The position numbers and the translations under genes were made by a program. Positions 56,218 through 64,000 of a DNA stretch of 64,000 nucleotides are shown here, in pieces. Each line of letters opens with the position of its first letter. Position 1 is the stretch's first letter. Source of the DNA: Bathymodiolus brooksi. Taxonomy: Eukaryota > Mollusca > Bivalvia > Mytilida > Modiolidae. Where the stretch lies: NCBI GenBank assembly GCA_963680875.1, contig OY804575.1:106796505-106860504 (forward strand), in the 5' to 3' direction. The notes under the pieces are model-generated. The model did not search any database, was not told the origin of the DNA, and saw nothing but the letters and a program-made list of their open reading frames with translations.

Positions 56218-56914
56218 ATGGAAGTCACACACACAGAAACAAACAGGGGTCAGCCTGCAATTGTAGTAGATGGAATATTATACCGCATACGCAACACTCT
56301 AAAGTCGGGCGATGTCGTTTATAGATGCACAGCGAAATCCTGTAAAATGTCCATCACAACTGACAAGGATGGAACAAGAGTGCTCAAAGCAAAAAATCAA
56401 CACACTTGTGAATCCAGTCAAAGTGACAGAAAAACTGAGGCTCTGCGCATAAGATCCAGGAACAAATCTGGAGATATCACTAAGCGTCCTTCACATATAA
56501 TACGGACAGAGCTACAGACAATGGATGAACAAACCTTACAGTCCGCCGACATAAAGAATGTTGCGAAGGCCGTGTATCGTGAGAGACGAAAGAAACTTCC
56601 TACTCTACCAAAGAATCGGAAAGATGTCCATGATGTTGTAGATGAAGTAAACACCAAAACCAACAAAGATGAAAGTTTATTGTTGATTAATGATCGTGAT
56701 GCAGAGATAATCATATTTTCTGCATATCTTAACATGGAGTGTTTGTGTAACAGCATGTCAGCTCTTTAGATACGCAGGCATTGGTTAGACGCAGTGAAGC
56801 TGACAAAGTAAAGTTTTCTACAGATCAATTTGAAAAATACATCACAGGAACCGTCTCCAGAGCTTCATATGTTTGTAGCATGGGCTACAAATTTGCTGAA
56901 AGAACGGATTTGTA
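56218..56914 (+). pseudogene. FLYWCH-finger / MULE-transposase-like N-terminal fragment
   Basis: ATG at 56218 opens 183 codons to TAG at 56767. The start 'NRGQPAIVVDGILYRIRN' and 'VVYRCTAKSCKMSITTDKD' form a FLYWCH-type zinc finger with C37, C42, H62 and C64 (H-x-C instead of H-x-H). A basic stretch 'AKAVYRERRKKLPTLPKNR' and then 'LLLINDRDAEIIIFSAYLNM' follow. In Mutator-like transposases of animals this last segment precedes the catalytic D of the DDE domain. Here the DDE core is absent. A further in-frame run, 'DTQALVRRSEADKVKF' to 'GYKFAERTDL', ends at TAA near 56914 but is in another frame, via an intron or a frameshift. It may be a truncated transposase or a domesticated FLYWCH gene. Confidence 0.65.
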
Positions 56915-56919
56915 ACTTT

Positions 56920-59350
56920 TATAGAAACCAGAAACTGTAAATAGTGCTTTTAATGTTCTATAAACTTTATTTTAAAATGAATATATATATTTTTAAGATT
57001 TAATGTGTAGTGCTATAATTAAACTAAACCAATATCTTGCTCAAAATCTTAATTCCACCTCCCCGTGGTGAGCAAGGGACAATGGGTATATATATTATCT
57101 AGCGAACTGAAGAGGTAAACATAAACTTTTTAAAATAGAATAACGGATAAAACTTTGCGCAAAAGGCTTATAAATAGTTTGCGCAAAAGCGAAAAATATT
57201 TTGCGCAAAAGGGTTAAAAAAAAATTGCGCAAATGTCCTGCACCGATCTGAATGAAATCAATTAAGAACTGTAATTGCATAATAAAGCACTAAGTACAAA
57301 ATATAATATCGTAAGTATAACGATAAACTTACAGGATATGAAAGAAACCCGCTGACTAAGGGTTGCCATACGCTATTTTCTATAATAGATAAAGTCATTA
57401 TTCCAGAGATGTGCCCCATTTCATTTGCATTCAGTGGTTTAACCTGTATTAATTAAAAAGAATTACTCAGGCTTAAATCATGGCAAAAACAACATTAAAC
57501 ATTACAAACGTACTGAAAGCGAACACAAATCAAAGTTGAAATAATATACTTATCTGATGGAGATCATGATAACATCGTATAGTTTTTATTTCTAAAATGT
57601 TTATCAACCTTGAGCTAAACAGCAGGGGGAATGCAATGCACTGCATAACAGTAAAAAAAATAAAACTAATAAAATATCGTATTTCCTGATTGTCACGTTT
57701 GAGAGTAGACAGGGTTAAGTTTTAATTACATAATACAGGTCTTTTATTTATATAGTTCGGTTGGTTACGTTTTCATGGTGTGAAAAATGCAGTGTAAGCA
57801 CAAAAAACTCCAGAATAAAAGAAATTTCATTAGTTTCGTTAGTAGCTTGGGTGGACACTGAGGTGAGAATGTTTTTAACTTTTTTTTGCCCAAGAACTTT
57901 GTTCTCGTGTCAACGACTGGTCGGTCAAAGACCTCCATACAGTTTTTATGTTTCCGCGGCGATACATTTTATTCTATGGTCAATTTACTGATCCACAATA
58001 AAACATACGAGTTATTACAGACGTAGCATTGGTACCGTAAAACTATGATGCAATGGTGTGACCACAGAGCTGCATATCCCTTTTAAAAACTTGCGATTTA
58101 ACAACCTTGATTTGTTGTTGGTTGTAATTTGCACTATGTAATGGTTGGGTTTTAATCTGTCTGATATAAATCGTTTCGTTGCTTTTTTTCTACAACCCTC
58201 CACATTTCATTATTTTTGCATATTTATATCTACGTCCATTCTAGTAATGAAATACTTAACACTGCTTAATTTTATGTTCTGTCATCTTTTTTTTCGGGAT
58301 ACAAACATAAACTGTATTAGGAAAATGAGCTTGAAATTGCATATCTGGGTAAGATTTCACTTTCTGAACAAATAAATACATTGTCAAACCGCAGCACGTA
58401 ACAGTATATAACGGACCCTGAATTCCTCTGCGAACGTTTACAAATACAGACATGCGCAGTGAAACGTGTTTATTACCGCGGACGCACATTTTGACAACAA
58501 AAATGATCCTTGAAAATGTTCGCATTCGCATATTCTCTTTATTCAATGTTTTGTAACAATAGCCATTTAGATTGGTAAATTGTGGAAAATGTGTAACTGT
58601 CATAATCGGGAATATTGTTTTTGATATTAAAGGCAACCACTGCATAGCTAGAAAACATCGCTACGCGACCTTCCAAAAACGATAATGAAAATAGATTTGT
58701 ATTTGAAACTGAAATATTTGAAAGGAATTAACCAGAGAACAGAATGATACGTAGACCTTGAAAATATGGGTGAAACTACTGACAGCTCCCGTCTTAACAA
58801 TTCAGTTTTAATTAAACCGGCAATTATATATATATTCCTACAATTTGTTGTATCATACTCTACTTACCATTATTTAATGTTATCAGAATCTACACAGGGG
58901 GACAGATTTATTGTTTCTGAATTGCATTGAACATTGTAATCACATGACTTGCTGTGAAAAGAAAGCTTTAACAGTGATGGTCAAGAAAACGAACGATCAC
59001 CTTTACCTATCACCTAAAATGATCGAAAATATATATAAAAAAGGACCAGGACAGTTACGACATATGACGTTTGAAATCCAGGTCCTGGCATGGATGATGG
59101 AACAGACACAATGGTGGGGCTAAACCGATTAATAGGACCCCCCCCCCCCCCTCGTGATAAATGGATCACCAGTGGCAATACAAATGATAAAAATAAACAG
59201 ATTTCTTTCCACTAAATATGTATTGGTGGATGGCAGTTGCAGATATTTCATTATAAATATTGTTTAAACTAACCCATATTATGACAGAACGTGTTTTTTT
59301 ATATTTCGTTGCCATTTGAACTAGCAAATAAATATTGAACATTTTAGGGG
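56920..59350. other. Non-coding stretch
   Basis: No gene supported. 'TTTGCGCAAAAG' words repeat at 57155-57235 and, inverted, around 55725-55830, so the hAT-like foldback and the FLYWCH fragment lie between inverted flanks. A 70-codon frame at 58911-59123 is unrecognised. Confidence 0.45.
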
Positions 59351-59352
59351 GG

Positions 59353-59410
59353 TTAGGGTTATCATGCTCAACGTCACTTTCAACAATATTTCAGTTATAT
59401 ATCGTGGAGT
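59353..59410 (-). mobile_element. SINE family A, 3' fragment with TTAGGG-like tail
   Basis: 'CAACGTCACTTTCAACAATA' with TTTCAGTTATAT is the 3' end of the SINE in reverse. The tail beside it reads GGGGGGTTAGGGTTAT. Confidence 0.75.
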
Positions 59411-59929
59411 TGAACATTTTGAATTCACGATTTATTTAAAATATTTCAATAGAAAATAAAGAAGTGGATAGCCTAGTACTGTGTTCAACCAAGTTAGTAT
59501 TCTGTTGGAAGTAGTAATGATAATAATAAAAACAAATAGTTAGATATGTCGCTTCAATACACATATAACATATGTTTCTATAATAGCATATACAGATGTA
59601 TATTTTGTTTATCGCTTTCGATATATATATATTCTGACAAAAACTTGTTAAAAAAGGCATTAGTGAGGTCAAGGTTTGATATAATATATATAAGATTTAT
59701 ATTGCCCTTCAGATATTGTTAAATTAAGTGTAAAATAATTCATATATTTCATTATGTTATAAACAACTTCTTTGTATTTTTGTATGATCCCTTGTAATAA
59801 TAATTTCTTGAACTTTTACACTACCCTCAACAGTATTACGACCCTTGTGTTATATATGTAGGACACTCTTCTCATCTGATGTATATTCAGAGTCAATATT
59901 TCAAAGTTTATAATTCTACCCATTCCTAA

Positions 59930-60124
59930 CGGACTTGCCATTTAACTTGGGGAGGGTGGGGAGTTCGAGTATATTTTTTTCTGAGGCCAAATTTTATACA
60001 AAAAAATGGGAAAAACTACGAATTTTCATATCCAACAAAAATCCGATGTTTGTTTCGAGTGTAAACAATTGTCTGGCTCATCAGAAATACATAGCCCCTA
60101 CCAAACATTAAAATGGTCGGTCTC
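59930..60124. mobile_element. PIF-like MITE, 195 bp
   Basis: Left CGGACTTGCCATTTAACTTG; right 'CATTAAAATGGTCGGTCTC'; interior 'GGCCAAATTTTATAC' and 'GTCTGGCTCATCAGAAATAC' as in the family. Confidence 0.78.
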
Positions 60125-60129
60125 TTATA

Positions 60130-61410
60130 TAATCATATTTTTAAGTTTATAATTTCACTCATTCCTAACTATTATTTGTTTCCCATTTAAAAGTACATTC
60201 TCATTTGCTTTAATGGACAAACAAGCATGATTTAATTCTCTTTAAACAAGTTCATCTCAACTAATCGACATACACAATTGAGACACTCAGCATGTAAAAC
60301 TTTTAATTGGAATAGTATCACATATCTCTTAGATCTTTTATTATTAAACTGTGAAACATGTGAAGAAAACATTCATAAAAGTATAGATATAATCAAATGT
60401 CAAGAGCCTACGTGAATATCATAATACAAAAATAAAATAACAAGTCTGCTGTTCTTATTATAATCTGGTGATTTCACTACATTGATGAGAAAGTTCACTA
60501 GTTCGAAGGTCGATTGTTCCGACGCTGCCCAAGTCCGCGAAGGTCGATTGGTCCAAAAATCAGTAAAGCATAAACTATGGATTATGTTCTTTTTTCATGA
60601 CTAACACCAGGCTAATTTTCAATATTGTTTATGGACCGTCTAAAGTATTTAGGACAATTTATAATAAAAAGTCAAATGTCAAATATTTATGAATTTCACT
60701 ACGATCTTGCTAATGTACTAGTCACAAAGTTATCAAGATTATATTTCATGATATCAATGTAGTATTTAAAATAATTTTGGCGTTTCTTTTTTTTTATTTT
60801 ATCTTGGAAGTCAAATCTGTTTTTAAAAACGCATGCATGGAATTTGATAAGAAACCTCACAAGGCCCGATTATATTCTTTTAAAAACGATAGGCGCCATA
60901 CAAAATATGTTAACATATTACATACAATGTATACCTTATTGTGGAAAACTAACATTTTGTCTACTGCAGGTAATGACCACATACCAATACCACAATACGA
61001 CCGAAAATATTTTGCGGTTGTGTAATCATTTAGATAACAATTAAAAATTTGATTAAAAGTTCCCATTTTCTGCTTAGTTGGTACAATGTTCAGATAATAG
61101 AATGTCAAAGGGCAATAACGCCTTCAATAATATTAATCACATTATCTAACTTTGGTAACATATATACAAATCTGTGTATGTCAATAAGGAATCAATGAAA
61201 GTTTTGAGGAAATCCTCTTTAAAATGGAAAAGTTGTTGGTAAAAACTTTTTGATGAAGTCAAAAAGAGCATTAACATGTTCAAATATGATAGGACCACAC
61301 TGCTATAAAAATATGTGATCTTCCATATGGTATTAAGCAACCATGCAATGCTTTGTGGACTTCCCATTTAAAATCTTGAAGTTGCATTTACAAATTTTTT
61401 GACAGAAATG
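60130..61410. other. Non-coding stretch
   Basis: A short tandem phrase 'CGAAGGTCGATTG' is at 60505 and 60538. No gene is recognised; the open frames at 60777-61025 and 61146-61367 have no motif. Confidence 0.45.
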
Positions 61411-61419
61411 TCAAGTGAA

Positions 61420-62384
61420 CTAGAGGCTCCCAGGAGCCTGTATAGCTCACCTGGGTATAATAACAACATCAGTCAATAAAACTTGATAACTTCGTTAAAA
61501 AAAATTAACAAATGTAGCCTTCGTCATTGCAGACCCCTTCTACAAAAAAATTTGGGCAGGGGTTCCCCCTTTAATGTAAGTTATAAAAATTGCTGTAAAA
61601 AAACATATATGTCAATGATTCTCAAAATTTAGCTTTTCCTACTTCACATTTTGTAATAGAGTTGCTTCCCTTTGATTATTTGAGTAACCAAAAGCAGTGA
61701 GTCCACAAAAAAATGCATTTCAAGAGGAATAACTCTTCACACAGTTGTCGCACATTTTTAAGTGCGGGAAATTTTTTGTAGATCTTGACATGCTGAACAT
61801 TTTTGCAGTTTAAACTTTCCCTCTATCTCTAATAGTTTTTGAGATATAAGATGATAGTATTAAAATTGAGAACATTTTGATGAAAAAAGGGCAATAACTC
61901 CAAAATGGGTAATGGGATTTACTTCAAAATTGCAGGGTAGGAAGATCTTGACATGCTGCAAATTTTTGCAATTTAAACTTAACCTTTATCTCTTATAGCT
62001 TTTGAAATATAAGACGAAAAGTATTATTTTTTTTTTTTAATTTGATGAAAAAAGGGCAAGAACTCCAAGATGGGTAATCAGATTTACTTCAAAATTGCAG
62101 GGTAGGTAGATCTCGACATGGTGCAATTTAAACTTAACATCTATCTCTTATAGTTTTTGAAATATAACACGAAAAGTATTAAAATTTAAAAAAAAAATTG
62201 ATCGAAGGGCCGAACCGCCGGACACATTTTTGGAAGAGAACCATCCAATGACTATTTCATCAAAATGTTTTTCTTATTGAGCAAATAGTTTCAGACAAGA
62301 AGATTTTTATGGGAATTTCCCATAGGGTCCTATGTTAAAATAAGTTCGGCTGTGGCGGCCATCTTGGTCGGCGTTCTGAAATGC
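61420..62384 (+). repeat. Composite bivalve-type repeat with about 170-bp units
   Basis: It begins 'AGAGGCTCCCAGGAGCCTGT' with ATAGCTCACCTGGGTAT. The phrase 'TTTGATGAAAAAAGGGCAA' plus AACTCCAA.ATGGGTAAT recurs at about 61878 and 62042, each followed by 'TTACTTCAAAATTGCAGGGT' and 'GATCT[TC]GACATG'. It grades into the first, diverged unit of the satellite. Confidence 0.75.
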
Positions 62385-64000
62385 CGGACACAATTTTGGA
62401 AGAGAACCACCCATGAATCATTTCAGCAAAGTTTGGTTGAGATTGGCTCAGTAGTTTTAGAGGAGAAGATTTTTTTTAATTTCATCCCCCTTTTTTTTTA
62501 ATTTGCATAATCGGTCAAAATAGGCAAAAGTTCAAAGTTCATAAAATATCCCGTAATATATGTTAAAAAGCTCATCATTATGCTTATACAGTTCAAATTT
62601 GGGCACTTTCTGGCTTAAAATAGAGCAGTTTTGGCCATTTGAAGAAATTTCTATTTTTAGTCATGGCGGCCATCTTGGATACAGGACGGCGCTGACGGAC
62701 ACAATTTTCAAAGGGAACCACCCAAGGATCGTTTCAGCAAAGTTTGGTTGAGATTGGCACAGTAGTTTCAGAGGAGAAGAATTTTTTCTAATTTCATCCC
62801 CCCTTTTTTCTAATTTGATTAATCGGTCAAAATAGGCAAAAGTTCAAAGTTCATAAAAAATCCCGTAATATATGTTAAAAAGCTCATCATTGTGCTTATA
62901 CAGTTCAAATTTGGGCACTTTCTGGCTTAAAATAGAGCAGTTTTGGCCATTTAAAGAAATTTCTATTTTTAGTCATGGCGGCCATCTTGGATACAGGACG
63001 GCACAGACGGACACAATATTGAAAGGGGACCACCCAAGGATCATTTCAGCAAAGTTTGGTTGAGATTGGCACAGTAGTTTCAGAGGAGAAGATTTTTTTT
63101 TAATTTCATCCCCCCTTTTTTCTAATTTGCATAATCGGTCAAAATAGGCAAAAGTTCAAAGTTCATAAAAAATCCTTTAATATATGTTAAAAAGCTCATC
63201 ATTGTGCTTATACAGTTCAAATTTGGGCACTTTCTGGCTTAAAATAGAGCAGTTTTGGCCATTTGAAGAAATTTCTATTTTTAGTCATGGCGGCCATCTT
63301 GGATACAGGACGGCACTGACGGACACAATTTTCAAAGGGGACCACCCAAGGTTCATTTCAGCAAAGTTTGGTTGAGATTGGCACAGTAGTTTCAGAGGAG
63401 AAGAATTTTTTTTAATTTCATCCCCCCTTTTTTCTAATTTGCATAATCGGTCAAAATAGGCAAAAGTTCAAAGTTCATAAAAAATCCCGTAATATATGTT
63501 AAAAAGCTCATCATTGTGCTTATACAGTTCAAATTTGGGCACTTTCTGGCTTAAAATAGAGCAGTTTTGGCCATTTAAAGAAATTTCTATTTTTAGTCAT
63601 GGCGGCCATCTTGGATACAGGACGGCGCTGACGGACACAATTTTGAAAGGGGACCACCCAAGGATCATTTCAGCAAAGTTTGGTTGAGATTGGCTCAGTA
63701 GTTTCAGAGGAGAGGATTTTTTTTAATTTCATCCCCCCTTTTTTCTAATTTGCATAATCGGTCAAAATGGGCAAAAGTTCAAAGTTTATAAAAAATCCCG
63801 TAATATATGTTAAAAAGCTCATCATTGTGCTTATACAGTTCAAATTTGGGCACTTTCTGGCTTAAAATAGAGCAGTTTTGGCCATTTGAAGAAATTTCTA
63901 TTTTTAGTCATGGCGGCCATCTTGGATACAGGACGGCGCTGACGGACACAATTTTCAAAGGGGACCACCCAAGGATCATTTCAGCAAAGTTTGGTTGAGA
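62385..64000 (+). repeat. 312-bp satellite, 5+ units, runs off the window
   Basis: Units begin at about 62390, 62698, 63009, 63321, 63633 and 63944 with 'GGACACAAT', with 'ACCACCCA' following. Each carries 'GCAAAGTTTGGTTGAGATTG', 'TCATCCCCCCTTTTTTCTAA', 'GTTAAAAAGCTCATCATT' and 'CATGGCGGCCATCTTGGATA'. Identity between the last four units is very high. A 63-codon frame recurs in every unit, but it is a consequence of the repeat, not evidence for a protein. Confidence 0.97.

Noticed and set aside
62560..63998. A recurring 63-codon open frame at 312-bp intervals
   Set aside because: It is the same satellite unit each time; the peptide has no motif and the DNA is non-coding in type.

Overview
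The window looks like nuclear DNA of a bivalve mollusc. It is AT-rich, has introns, and is dominated by dispersed repeats. The basis is the gene types (an XK-related protein with GT-AG introns, an extracellular YWTD + D8C protein), several tRNA-derived SINE families of the kind common in bivalve genomes, tandem arrays, and many short inverted-repeat DNA transposons. Nothing looks bacterial or organellar. Species cannot be fixed from the sequence alone.

Layout. 1-4 kb: a small long-TIR element, then three phase-compatible minus-strand exons (3398-3658, 2876-3079, 850-990) of a secreted or membrane protein with an LDLR class B (YWTD) segment followed by a D8C module; a 61-bp satellite sits in the last visible intron. 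4-8.4 kb: non-coding DNA with MITEs and hairpins. 8418-15473: a 7,056-bp element with about 100-bp terminal inverted repeats and TTAA target duplications. It holds a plus-strand terminal exon of a P2X7-ballast-domain protein and, on the minus strand, four exons of a second gene, later hit by other repeats. 15.5-35.8 kb: repeat-rich intergenic DNA with LINE remnants, a hAT-like element nested in a SINE, a PIF/Harbinger-like element, a local segmental duplication, and a decayed second copy of the right arm of the 7-kb element. 35816-44778: a complete three-exon XK-related gene (421 aa) whose introns carry SINEs, MITEs and a 29-bp minisatellite grown from a SINE promoter box. 45-56 kb: SINEs, a LINE fragment and three large foldback structures. 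56.2-56.8 kb: a FLYWCH/MULE-transposase-like N-terminal fragment. 61.4-64 kb: composite repeats leading into a 312-bp satellite that runs off the end.

The host-type genes are the minus-strand YWTD/D8C gene and the XK-related gene; they have no evident functional link. The most interesting unit is the TTAA element, because it places a vertebrate P2X7-type cytoplasmic ballast domain on a mobile element beside a gene with a conserved N-terminal motif that recurs at 29.7 kb.
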